64,000 nucleotides of DNA from Paraburkholderia acidicola (lineage in GTDB: Bacteria > Pseudomonadota > Gammaproteobacteria > Burkholderiales > Burkholderiaceae), in NCBI RefSeq assembly GCF_002362315.1, contig NZ_MTZV01000003.1:124001-188000 (forward strand), given 5' to 3'. Positions 36,984 to 45,625 of this stretch are shown here, in pieces (the first letter of the stretch is position 1; the number at the start of each line of letters is the position of its first letter). The position numbers and the translations under genes are program-made. The notes beneath the pieces are model-generated. The model saw only the letters and a list, made by a program, of their open reading frames with translations, had not been told where the DNA came from and did no database searches.

Positions 36984-38108
36984 TCAACGCACGATCCCAT
37001 CCACCGCCACACCCTGAGCGTTCCCTGCGACACGGCGACGCGACCGCACCGCTTCGAACGCCTGCTCATAAACCGCCAGGTACGCATCGCACACATGTTG
37101 CACATGGAAAGTCCCGATGTTGCGACGCGCGCCTGCCACCAGCGACGCACGCGCAGCCCGGTCGGTGAGTATGAGTTCGATTGCATCGGCTAACGCTACC
37201 GGGTCTGCTGGCGGCACCAGCAGACCAGCTGCACCGTCGTCGAGCATCTCCGGGTTGCCGTCCACACGAGTCGCCACGATCGCGCAACCTGCTTCGCGTG
37301 CCTCGCACAACACGAGACCACCGGGCTCGCGATGCGACGCCAGAACGAACACTTCAGCCTCGGCCAGATACGCGCGTGGATTCGCGACAAAGCCCGTAAA
37401 CTGCGTGCGAGCCGCAACACCGAGTTCCTGCGCGAGCGCTTCCATCTCCACACGATCGGGCCCGTCGCCGACCAGATACAGCATTGCCGCCGGAAAGCGC
37501 TCGCTCAGTCGCGCAAACGCGTGCAGCAGATCCTGAATCCCCTTGCGCCGGTACATCCCCGCCACGGTCACGATGCCAGGCTGTGCCAGTTGCGGGGAAA
37601 CCGCGGCAGGCAGGTCCGCGAAGCGCGGCGTACCGATCGTCCCGTTGCGCACCACCACCAGCCGTTCGCGCGGCACGCCGCGCCGCGCCATCGATGCCGC
37701 CACTGCCGCACTAACCGCCACGACGCGGTCGCCGAAGCGCATCAGCGACGCGCTCTTCTGGAATTCGTTGTGAACCGTCGTGATCAACGCATAGCGGCGC
37801 CGCAGCGTGCCGAATCGCGCGATCAATGCGCCGGTCATCATGTGTGCGTGCACGACGTCGGGATCGCATTGTGCGAGCAACCGGTTGAAGCCGGCGATCA
37901 TCGACGGCACCTGCGACAGTTTGCGCGATTGCGCAAGCAGCACATGACGCACGCCATGCTGCGCGAACAACGGCTCGAACTCGCCGCCCGCCGATGCCAC
38001 CGTCACCTCGTGACCGGCGCGTGCCTGCGTGCAGGCCAGATCGACCATCATGTTGACGATGCCGTTGCCGGCGTTCAGCGCGTGATTCGCAAGGTGAACG
38101 ATTTTCAT
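36984..38108 (-). CDS. GT4-family glycosyltransferase
   Basis: This 374-residue GT-B enzyme starts MKIVHLANHALNAGNGIVNM (acceptor side). The donor-binding half contains GIVTVAGMYRRKGIQDLLHA, AMLYLVGDGPDRVEME, FTGFVANPRAYLAEAEVFVL and the EX7E motif EPGGLVLCEA. It adds a sugar to the growing lipid-linked repeat unit at the cytoplasmic face. The ATG at 38106-38108 is preferred over an upstream TTG. It is the last gene of the minus-strand block that begins with the GNAT gene. Donor sugar unknown; GDP-mannose is available through ManC. Confidence 0.9.
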   Translation of the reverse strand: MKIVHLANHALNAGNGIVNMMVDLACTQARAGHEVTVASAGGEFEPLFAQHGVRHVLLAQSRKLSQVPSMIAGFNRLLAQCDPDVVHAHMMTGALIARFGTLRRRYALITTVHNEFQKSASLMRFGDRVVAVSAAVAASMARRGVPRERLVVVRNGTIGTPRFADLPAAVSPQLAQPGIVTVAGMYRRKGIQDLLHAFARLSERFPAAMLYLVGDGPDRVEMEALAQELGVAARTQFTGFVANPRAYLAEAEVFVLASHREPGGLVLCEAREAGCAIVATRVDGNPEMLDDGAAGLLVPPADPVALADAIELILTDRAARASLVAGARRNIGTFHVQHVCDAYLAVYEQAFEAVRSRRRVAGNAQGVAVDGIVR

Positions 38109-38122
38109 GATTGTGGACAAGC

Positions 38123-40543
38123 TCAATGGAGTGACGAAGAAGGTGAAGCGAACACAGTCGAAGACGCACGCACAGGTGGCGTGAAGCGATACATCAACAC
38201 CTTGCCGTGCCAGTCTTCTTCGACGAGCACGAGGTATTCGCCGCTGGCAAGCCGGTGCGCGGTGATCGGCATCGATTCGTCGATCATTCCGCTCGCCGCA
38301 CCGACTTCCGGACCTGGCGCGAGCCGTCCGACGTCGCGGCCCGTGTCGCGGTCGTAGACGCGCACGATGCCGGTCATCGTTTCAGCGGCGAACAGGTAGT
38401 CGCCCGCTTCCGCGATGCCGTTGATCGCCTGCGTGTCCGGTGGGCCACTGTCCGGCAGATCGATCGTGTAGCGCAGCACAGGCGATCCCTTGAGCCAGTG
38501 GTCGTAACGCGCGAGCGTCGAACTCGCGCTGTTCCAGTTATGCTCGTTGAACGGTCGCGCCGCGGTCGATCCGGCGAGAAACATCGTGTCGTCGGTGGGG
38601 TTGTAGATGACGCGTGTGATGCGCGTAAGCGGTGCGGGTACCGCGAAGCGCTGCATCGCCGAGTAGCGGTACACGGGGTTGCCGCTGTTGTCGAACCCTT
38701 GCCGCGGAAAACGTCGAATGCCTTGCGATAGCGTGCCCTGCCACACGTCGCCATGCGTATCGACCCACCACGTTGTCACGCGCGGTGAATCGTGCGCAAC
38801 CGGTTGATCGAAATCGATGGAAGCAAAGCGGCCCTTGCCCGCCGTGTCGCGCCAGATCCATGCACCCTGTGACGGCTGCCCCGGCGGCCACGCGCCATCG
38901 ATGTGCTCAGGTGCAAAAAATCCCGCCGGAATCGCCGTTTCACTCGTCTTCTCGAAGCGATAGATGCGCAGATACGACGACTCCATATCGAGCGTGTACA
39001 GCAGGCGCCGCCCGTCGATGTCACGCACGATCGGCGTGCCCCGTTGCCCCTGCTTCAGATGCAGGAACGGATCGTAGGGATAGCGGAAACGGTCGACGGT
39101 GTAGCCAGCGTACGACCATTCGTGGCCAGTGGGACGCGACAGGTCGAGCGTGAAGCGCTTACTGCCGCTATAGACCGATGGTAACGACGGCGACTCCCCA
39201 TCGACGAATTGCGCCGCGTCGACAAACAGCAACCCTTGCAGGCTAAAGCGCAGCGCGCCATCCGGCGTATAGCTCTCTAGCACCGCACCATCGCCGTTCT
39301 GTGGCCCACGATTGCCGTCACCACGATCACCACGCAGCCCGGTGCCGTTCATCGCTACAACCACATTGCCCACGCGGTCGACACCGACACCGGTGAGCCC
39401 GTTAAAGCGCAGTGGCCCCGGCGCGCCGCGGCGGCCCGCATAGAGGCCGCCCGCTTCGCCGAGCGTCGCGGTCAGTTGCATGGAAACATCCCTGTTGTCG
39501 TGCCGTGTAAGTGGAGCCGCGCCGACCTGCGCGCCCGCGTCGCGCGACGCGCTAAAAATCAGTACCTGCTGACGCGGCCCGTTGTCGGCCACCAGCAGAC
39601 GCCCGTTCGCATCGAAGGTCAGATCGACCGGCACGCTGCCAGCCGGCAGCGTCAATGCGCCGAGACGCGTCCCGTTGCGTGCATGGTGGACGATGCGTCG
39701 CGCGCCGTCTGTGCGGCTGCGCTCGATGATCCATAACGAGCCGTCCGGTGCGATCGCAAGCCGGCCTGGTTCGCGCGCAGGGAACTGGCTGGCCGGCTGC
39801 ATCGAGTCTGCATCGAAGGCTTCGATGCGGTTGTCGCGCAGATTCGATACGAAAAGCGTCCGGTTGTCCGCGGCGAGTCCACGGATCGCCTCGTCGTCGT
39901 GATCGGACGATTGCGCGATCAGACGAAATGCGAGCGTGCTATCGGGCCAATGCACCTGGCCGGCAAACGGCACGCCTTGCGTGAAGTCCGCGCGGCTGCG
40001 GCGCGCCACGCCATACCACCGCGTGCCTTGTGGCGGCAGGTTTTTCTGCGCGGCGAGTGCATTGCCGATACTCTCCACAATCTGTGCGGTGAACACGTAA
40101 CGGTCGTTAATCGCGATCGCGTCGCCGCCGAGCATGCCCCAACCATGCGAGCGCCCGCCGTAGCCGAGCAACTGGCCGTCGCGATAGTGGCCGATCTCGC
40201 CGCCGCCTTCGTCCCACAGCGCATTCGTGTAGATATCGCCATCGGGCGCGACTGCAATGGCCTGCACGTCGATCTGCATCCAGCGCTGCTTCGCATAGCC
40301 CCAGGTGTTGCCAATCCATGAGGTGCGATAGTTCAACGCGGGATGTTGTGCGGCCGGTTCGGCGAGCGCGCTTGTCAAAACACTCATGGCACCCGCCCCT
40401 TGCTCCACTTCCGCCGAAGCTGCACGTCCGATCGTCACACCGCCTTGATCAAGCGCGACGAGTAGTGCAAACACCGGCAACAGCAGTACCGCCGCACAGA
40501 CAAGCCGCTCGAACCTGCGCCGCGCCTGCGAGCGAAATGACAT
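38123..40543 (-). CDS. Membrane-anchored beta-propeller-like protein of unknown function
   Basis: This 806-residue protein has an N-terminal membrane anchor or uncleaved signal (about residues 15-33, CAAVLLLPVFALLVALDQGG) and a large periplasmic part. Repeated strand-turn units such as IAVAPDGDIYTNALWDEGGG, RLAIAPDGSLWIIERSRTD, LTFDANGRLLVADNGPRQQ and GVGVDRVGNVVVAMNGTG are typical of NHL/SMP-30-like propellers. The second half has other WxxDTHGDVWQGTLSQGI-like blades. It sits between glycosyltransferase genes (16 bp and 14 bp gaps), so it is part of the polymer pathway. No catalytic motif is evident. It may bind, trim or scaffold polymer in the periplasm. Confidence 0.75.
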   Translation of the reverse strand: MSFRSQARRRFERLVCAAVLLLPVFALLVALDQGGVTIGRAASAEVEQGAGAMSVLTSALAEPAAQHPALNYRTSWIGNTWGYAKQRWMQIDVQAIAVAPDGDIYTNALWDEGGGEIGHYRDGQLLGYGGRSHGWGMLGGDAIAINDRYVFTAQIVESIGNALAAQKNLPPQGTRWYGVARRSRADFTQGVPFAGQVHWPDSTLAFRLIAQSSDHDDEAIRGLAADNRTLFVSNLRDNRIEAFDADSMQPASQFPAREPGRLAIAPDGSLWIIERSRTDGARRIVHHARNGTRLGALTLPAGSVPVDLTFDANGRLLVADNGPRQQVLIFSASRDAGAQVGAAPLTRHDNRDVSMQLTATLGEAGGLYAGRRGAPGPLRFNGLTGVGVDRVGNVVVAMNGTGLRGDRGDGNRGPQNGDGAVLESYTPDGALRFSLQGLLFVDAAQFVDGESPSLPSVYSGSKRFTLDLSRPTGHEWSYAGYTVDRFRYPYDPFLHLKQGQRGTPIVRDIDGRRLLYTLDMESSYLRIYRFEKTSETAIPAGFFAPEHIDGAWPPGQPSQGAWIWRDTAGKGRFASIDFDQPVAHDSPRVTTWWVDTHGDVWQGTLSQGIRRFPRQGFDNSGNPVYRYSAMQRFAVPAPLTRITRVIYNPTDDTMFLAGSTAARPFNEHNWNSASSTLARYDHWLKGSPVLRYTIDLPDSGPPDTQAINGIAEAGDYLFAAETMTGIVRVYDRDTGRDVGRLAPGPEVGAASGMIDESMPITAHRLASGEYLVLVEEDWHGKVLMYRFTPPVRASSTVFASPSSSLH

Positions 40544-40559
40544 GGTCGTCGCACAGGCT

Positions 40560-41714
40560 CTAGAACGCGTCTATCGCTTCGCGATAGACCTGCGCGACCT
40601 GCGCGGCGACGACAGGATGGTCGAAGTGCGCACGCGCATACGCACTGCACTCGGCGGCCGAAGGCAGCACGCGACGACCGAGCAACGCGTCGGCGATACC
40701 GCCGCCTAGCGCCTGAAAGCCACCGGACGGCAACACGAGATCCGGCGACAACGGCGCCACCGCTTCGGGCAATCCACCCACCGGTGTAACCAGCACCGGT
40801 GTGCCGGCCGCCAGCGATTCGATCGTCGTCAGTCCGAAGCCTTCCAGCGCGACGGTCGGCACGACCGTGATATCGGCGGCCTTGTACCACAGCGGCAGTG
40901 CATCATCGGGAACGAAGCCTGCAAGCTGCACATGCCGCTCGAGCCCGCGAGCGACGATGCGCGCCTGCAGTTGCGCTTCGAGTGGCCCTTTACCCGCAAT
41001 CGTTAGCAGCACGTCGGGCACTGATTGCCGGACCACGAATAGCGCATCGATCAGATCCTCGATACCCATGCGCGACACGAGCCGGCGCACGCAGAACAGC
41101 AATGGCCGGTCGAGCGGCAGACCAAGCCGTTTGCGCGCGCTGCGCTTCGAACCATCGCGATCGAAACGGCCGACATCGACGCAGCCCGGCACCACGCGAA
41201 TGCTGTCGTCATGCACGCCGTACTGGGTCTGCAGAACGTGTGCGAATGCCTGCGACAGCACGATATGCCGCGTACCGCCGCGATACACGAAGCGTTCAAG
41301 CGTTCGACGCAGCACCCGCGATACGCTGCCACGTCCTTCCGACCCGGACTCTTCGGCCCAAGGCCCGTGAAAATGGACGACCCGCGGCACGCTGCCGAAC
41401 ACGCCGACCGTCGGCGCCGTATAGAGCGCGAAATGCGTCGCAACGACATCGGGCATGCGCGCCGTTCTCAATTCGCGCGAACGCGTGCGGGCGCGCCACA
41501 GGCGTGTGCCGAGTCCATCCTGAGTCGTCGCAAACGGATGCACGCGACCACCCGACGCATCGAGTACCGCCGGGCTGCCGGCCACGAGTCCCCGCACGTT
41601 CACGCCTTGCGCGGGCAATGCATCGACAAGCGCCATAAACATCCGGTCGAGTCCGCCGGGGCGCTCGCCGAACCAGTGCATGCCGATCTGCAATGAATCG
41701 ATTGTCGCGCTCAC
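40560..41714 (-). CDS. GT4-family glycosyltransferase
   Basis: This 384-residue GT-B protein shows LQIGMHWFGERPGGLDRMFM near the start, VVHFHGPWAEESGSEG, HIVLSQAFAHVLQTQYGV, the donor-domain phrases LFCVRRLVSRMGIEDLIDAL and LTIAGKGPLEAQLQARI, and the EX7E motif in EGFGLTTIESLAAGTPV. It probably adds one sugar of the repeat unit from a nucleotide sugar. Its start overlaps the stop of the upstream glycosyltransferase by 4 bp (ATGA). Confidence 0.91.
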   Translation of the reverse strand: MSATIDSLQIGMHWFGERPGGLDRMFMALVDALPAQGVNVRGLVAGSPAVLDASGGRVHPFATTQDGLGTRLWRARTRSRELRTARMPDVVATHFALYTAPTVGVFGSVPRVVHFHGPWAEESGSEGRGSVSRVLRRTLERFVYRGGTRHIVLSQAFAHVLQTQYGVHDDSIRVVPGCVDVGRFDRDGSKRSARKRLGLPLDRPLLFCVRRLVSRMGIEDLIDALFVVRQSVPDVLLTIAGKGPLEAQLQARIVARGLERHVQLAGFVPDDALPLWYKAADITVVPTVALEGFGLTTIESLAAGTPVLVTPVGGLPEAVAPLSPDLVLPSGGFQALGGGIADALLGRRVLPSAAECSAYARAHFDHPVVAAQVAQVYREAIDAF

Positions 41715-42952
41715 GATTCCGCCACGACAGTCGTACGGGTTGCGGAAGGTTCGGCTCCGTCGAGTTCGTGCTCGTGCACGTATTCACCCGGCAACGGCCT
41801 CCGCGAGCCCTTGCGCGCCGCAATCTCCCCATACAGCGCGAGATAGCGGTTCGCCATCGTCTGCCAGCTCAGCGTGCGCGCCAGTTCGCGCGCTGCGTCG
41901 CCCATCTGGCGCGCATCGACAGGATGCTCAGCAAGTCGGCAGATTGCCGCGGCCAGCGCGATGTCGTCGTCGGGCTGATCGAGCACGATGCCGCAGTCGG
42001 AACCAATCACTTCGGCGCCGCCCGCCGTGCGCACGGTCACGACCGGCAACGCAGTGGCAAGTGCTTCGAGCAGCACGAGGCTCATCGCTTCGTAGCGCGA
42101 CGGGAACACGAACGCGTCGACTGAACGCATCAACGCGGGCATGTCCTTGACGAGATCGGTGAAGTGCACCCGCTGCGCAACGCCGAGCGTCGCGGCCAGC
42201 ACCGGATAAGGACTGTTGCGCAGAATTCCCGCTACCACGAGATGCACATGCGGTGGCGTCTGCGTCAAGGCGCGCAGCACGGTATCGAGATTCTTGCGCG
42301 ACACACGCAGATCGCCCGCGAACAGCAGCATGAACGGCGCCTGCGGCAAAGCGAAACGCGCACGTTGCGACGCGCCCGGCGCAAACTCATCGACGTCGAC
42401 ACCGTTGTGAATGACGCGCAGGTTCGCTCGGCCGACACCTACCGCACGCACTTCCTGCGCGACCTTCTCCGATACCGGCACGATGGTGTCCGCGCGCCGT
42501 AACGCCCAGCGCTCACACCAGGCATTGAGCCGCGTATAGAGGACCTGATAGGCGTCATACGGACCGCGCAGGAAACGAAACGGATAGAAGCCGCATCGAT
42601 ACCAGCCGTCATGCACGAAGTGAACCGCGTTGACGTCGGCGCGTGCCCACGCGATAAAGCCGTTCACGTGCACGACGTCGAACGCGTCGCGATGGGCGCG
42701 GATCCACGCGCCGCAGCGCCACGCAAACAGCTGGTACTGAAGCAGACGCGTCGGCAGCCGACTCGCGTCGATGCGCACGAAGCACGCGTGCGGATGGGCA
42801 ACCAGCTCCGGCGCCGCCTTCGATGCCAGCAACGTCACATGGTGCCCGGCCGCGAGTGCCGCACGCGCAATCTCATAGTTGACGCGGCCCTGTCCGTCGT
42901 TGTTCGTGACGACGTGCGTGACGATCAGGATACGCAATGCACGGCCGCTCAT
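41711..42952 (-). CDS. GT4-family glycosyltransferase
   Basis: This 413-residue GT-B enzyme has RILIVTHVVTNNDGQGRVNY at the start, DVVHVNGFIAWARADV, the hinge-donor phrases RVIHNGVDVDEFAPG and LLFAGDLRVSRKNLDTVLRA, and the EX7E motif in RYEAMSLVLLEALATALPVV. A C-terminal tail of about 30 polar residues is unlike its neighbours. Both ends overlap adjacent genes by 4 bp (polymerase before, next glycosyltransferase after), so it is strictly coupled to them. Confidence 0.91.
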   Translation of the reverse strand: MSGRALRILIVTHVVTNNDGQGRVNYEIARAALAAGHHVTLLASKAAPELVAHPHACFVRIDASRLPTRLLQYQLFAWRCGAWIRAHRDAFDVVHVNGFIAWARADVNAVHFVHDGWYRCGFYPFRFLRGPYDAYQVLYTRLNAWCERWALRRADTIVPVSEKVAQEVRAVGVGRANLRVIHNGVDVDEFAPGASQRARFALPQAPFMLLFAGDLRVSRKNLDTVLRALTQTPPHVHLVVAGILRNSPYPVLAATLGVAQRVHFTDLVKDMPALMRSVDAFVFPSRYEAMSLVLLEALATALPVVTVRTAGGAEVIGSDCGIVLDQPDDDIALAAAICRLAEHPVDARQMGDAARELARTLSWQTMANRYLALYGEIAARKGSRRPLPGEYVHEHELDGAEPSATRTTVVAES

Positions 42953-44499
42953 CGCGTTGCTCCGGCTGCGCGCAGCGTTCGCTGTTGCACCGCACGCGTT
43001 TCGCGCGCATGGCGCAGACCGATTACCGGCATCGTGACTCCGATAAAAAACAACATGCCCGGCAGCGCAATCAGCGTGTTGACAAGGATCATCATCGCGA
43101 AGATCGCCAGTGCGAGCCCAACACCCGAAATCGCAAAGCGGTCGTGCGAGCGTGACAGGCTCGCGCGGACTGCGCGCCAGATCAGCATGAAAATGCCGGT
43201 CGTATACAGCAACGTGCCCGGCCAGCCCATCACGAACGGCACTTCCATCAGGCCGCTATCGAATACGAGGTTCTGTTGCGATGAATCGTCGGAGAGCTTG
43301 GTGCCGAGACCGGTCGTACCGAGCCCCTGACCGGCGATATCGGTGAGCGCCACCGCGAGAAAGTTATGATAGAACTCGGCGCGCGCCTGGTAGCTGTCAT
43401 CCTTGCCGAGGTTCTGCACGGTATCGAAACGCTGCACGATGCTGTCCGACACATCGCCGATCATCGCGATCGGCGCGCAGAGCAATGCGAAACCGAGCAA
43501 CCCGCCGATCATCCGCAGTCGGCTGCGACCGTCGAGCATCGCAAGCGGATAAATCAGGCCGATCACGAAGCCCCCCCACGCGCCGCGCACCGACGTGAAC
43601 AGCAGCGCGGGAATCGCCACGAGGCCGGTCGCCATCTTCATCTTGCCGGGCGCGCCCAGCAGCATGAGCAAGACGGACATCATCGTCATCGCAAAGACAC
43701 CCGACGAATTCATCGTGCTGCTCACGCGCATCGCGAACGGCACCGGGCGCCCTTCCGACTCCATCTGCGACGCGATCAGCCAGAACGCGTCCCACGGCAA
43801 TGGCGATATATATTCGAGCACACCATAGGCGCCCATAAAGAGACCGCCGTACGTGAACGTGCTGAGCAGCACCCGCCGATAGAGCGGATAGTCGCGCCAC
43901 GTCACCACGAGCCGAAACGCGATCAGCACCGGCAGCAGCCAGTTGACGAGCGTGAACGTCGCGGCCGCGGGACCGGCCCGCACCATACCGACGATGTACG
44001 CATAGAACAGTGCAAGCACGATCAGCACGATCGGTGCGGCGCGACGCTGGCCCAGCACATGCACATGCCTGAGCAGCGAGAAACCGCATAGCGCGACGGC
44101 GAGCATCGGTGCGACCATCACGAAGCTCTGCGGATTGAACGACCCGTTCATGAAATCCGCGAGACGCCGTACTTCCGGCGAGAGAAAGAACAGCCAGCAG
44201 ACGAACCCGAGATGATGCGCGGGTGAGCGTCGATAGAAATACACGGCGATCAGGAACGCACCGCACGGGTAGAACAGCTCGATCGCGCGGCCCTGATGGG
44301 CGAGGATCAGTAGCAGCGTGATGCCGAAGAAGGCGAGTGGCAAAGGTAGCGGGTAGCGCATGCCGCGCGGTGCGGTTGCTCCCGATCCCGCTCTTGCTCG
44401 CCGCGCGGTTGTGGGTGCGGGTTCACCGCGGCCGGCAACACCAGAAGGTGTCACAAGCGGCGCAGCCGATGCACCCAGCCATGTAGAGGGTGTATTCAT
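42949..44499 (-). CDS. O-antigen ligase/polymerase (Wzy-like) membrane protein
   Basis: This protein (516 residues from the ATG at 44499) has about 10-12 hydrophobic helices and a large periplasmic loop (SQMESEGRPVPFAMRVSSTM to the QRFDTVQNLGKDDSYQARAE region). TNSSGVFAMTMMSV-like and GQGLGTTGLGTKLS segments are typical of Wzy_C/WaaL proteins. It should join lipid-linked repeat units in the periplasm. A start at 44361 (MRYPLPLPLAFFGITLLL) would give 470 residues and no Ala-rich N-terminal tail; I cannot decide between the two. The stop overlaps the next gene by 4 bp. Confidence 0.85.
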   Translation of the reverse strand: MNTPSTWLGASAAPLVTPSGVAGRGEPAPTTARRARAGSGATAPRGMRYPLPLPLAFFGITLLLILAHQGRAIELFYPCGAFLIAVYFYRRSPAHHLGFVCWLFFLSPEVRRLADFMNGSFNPQSFVMVAPMLAVALCGFSLLRHVHVLGQRRAAPIVLIVLALFYAYIVGMVRAGPAAATFTLVNWLLPVLIAFRLVVTWRDYPLYRRVLLSTFTYGGLFMGAYGVLEYISPLPWDAFWLIASQMESEGRPVPFAMRVSSTMNSSGVFAMTMMSVLLMLLGAPGKMKMATGLVAIPALLFTSVRGAWGGFVIGLIYPLAMLDGRSRLRMIGGLLGFALLCAPIAMIGDVSDSIVQRFDTVQNLGKDDSYQARAEFYHNFLAVALTDIAGQGLGTTGLGTKLSDDSSQQNLVFDSGLMEVPFVMGWPGTLLYTTGIFMLIWRAVRASLSRSHDRFAISGVGLALAIFAMMILVNTLIALPGMLFFIGVTMPVIGLRHARETRAVQQRTLRAAGATR

Positions 44500-44563
44500 C
44501 GGCGGCAGCACTCCGTCTGCGGCGCGCCCGGACGGCGTGCCTCCCCACGATCGGCGCGCACCG

Positions 44564-45097
44564 TCACAGCAGTTCGAACGTATTGACGAGCACGAGACCA
44601 TCGCGCTCACGACGCGGGCCACGCAAGCGCGGCGGCACACCACGCGCCGGTCGCGTGAGCCCGATAAACGGCACACCGTGCTCGAGAAACGGCCCCTCGC
44701 TCTTGCGAAAACCGAACTGCTCGTAAAAACCACGCAACCCAACCGGAGCGGAGACGCGCGCGACCCATCCGGGCCAGCGCTCGGCGATCGCATGCAACGC
44801 CCGCTCGATCAGAATTTCCGCCGTGCCGTCGCCACGCCGCGCGGGGCTCGTCAGTACCTTGTCGATCGTCGCCTCAGGATCTTCGGCGTCGCCTGGCTTG
44901 ATGCGCGCATACGCGAGCACCGGCATCGGCCGCGACATGTCTTCGGTGGCGAAGACGTGCAGCGCGGTGTCGTCGTGACCGTCCGCATCGAGGCACACAT
45001 GCGACTGTTCGACCACGAACACCGCACTGCGTGCTCGCAGGATCAGATACATCTCCCGCGCAGTGAGCGCTTCGAACTCCAGCGTTTTCCAGTTCAT
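44564..45097 (-). CDS. GNAT acetyltransferase, ElaA-like
   Basis: This 177-residue protein begins MNWKTLEFEALTAREMYLIL, with RSAVFVVEQSHVCLDADGHD, the ElaA opening. VLAYARIKPGDAEDPEATID and VLTSPARRGDGTAEILIERA form the acetyl-CoA-binding loop in a modified R/Q-x-x-G-x-A/G form (RRGDGTA). FYEQFGFRKSEGPFLEHGVP precedes the end. It is about 25 residues longer than ElaA, with a basic tail. It starts the minus-strand polymer block and diverges from the carrier-protein gene (276 bp between). It might N-acylate an amino sugar or an aminoacyl product. Confidence 0.85.
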   Translation of the reverse strand: MNWKTLEFEALTAREMYLILRARSAVFVVEQSHVCLDADGHDDTALHVFATEDMSRPMPVLAYARIKPGDAEDPEATIDKVLTSPARRGDGTAEILIERALHAIAERWPGWVARVSAPVGLRGFYEQFGFRKSEGPFLEHGVPFIGLTRPARGVPPRLRGPRRERDGLVLVNTFELL

Positions 45098-45373
45098 TGC
45101 CACTTCCCCCAGGCGCCCCCAGCGATTCATTCGACGGGCATGGCCCGTTCCCATGGCGACACGTTACGTCGCCAACCCGCGTATTTCCGTGCGGCATCGC
45201 ACTGACGCTGGTGCATGGCAATTCGTTAAATACGGTCAAGCGAGGCGCACTGCAGACAGGTGCGCCCCAGAATGCGCGAACAGAACCGAGGCGACAGAGA
45301 CGGGACAGCAGGTAGCAGACAGAGGTGGCGGGGCCAACTCCGAAGACATGACCAATAAAGGGGGCAACATTTC

Positions 45374-45625
45374 ATGAAAAACGCATTACGACGCATTCTT
45401 TCCGAATCGGCACGACTCGATGTGCCGCCCGATACGCTGGCCGACGACGCCGATCTCTATGCGGCGGGACTCTCGTCGCTGGCGACGGTGCATCTGATGC
45501 TCGCGATCGAAGATGAGTTCGGTATCGAGATCCCGGACCGGATGCTGACCCGGCGACTCTTTTCGAGTATCGATTCGCTCGCGGCCGCGGTCGGCGAATT
45601 GCAGCAGGCAAAGGCGGCAGCATGA
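45374..45625 (+). CDS. Acyl (aminoacyl) carrier protein
   Basis: This 83-residue carrier protein has the four-helix pattern. The phosphopantetheine attachment serine is Ser35 in DLYAAGLSSLATVHLML. LAIEDEFGIEIPDRML and FSSIDSLAAAV are helices 3-4 as in small carrier proteins linked to amino acid:[carrier protein] ligases. It lacks the usual DSL triplet (SSL here), a feature common in that group. A purine-rich AAAGGGGG site lies upstream. It is the first gene of a five-gene overlapping set, so it is probably the partner of the ligase two genes downstream. Confidence 0.9.
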   Translation: MKNALRRILSESARLDVPPDTLADDADLYAAGLSSLATVHLMLAIEDEFGIEIPDRMLTRRLFSSIDSLAAAVGELQQAKAAA

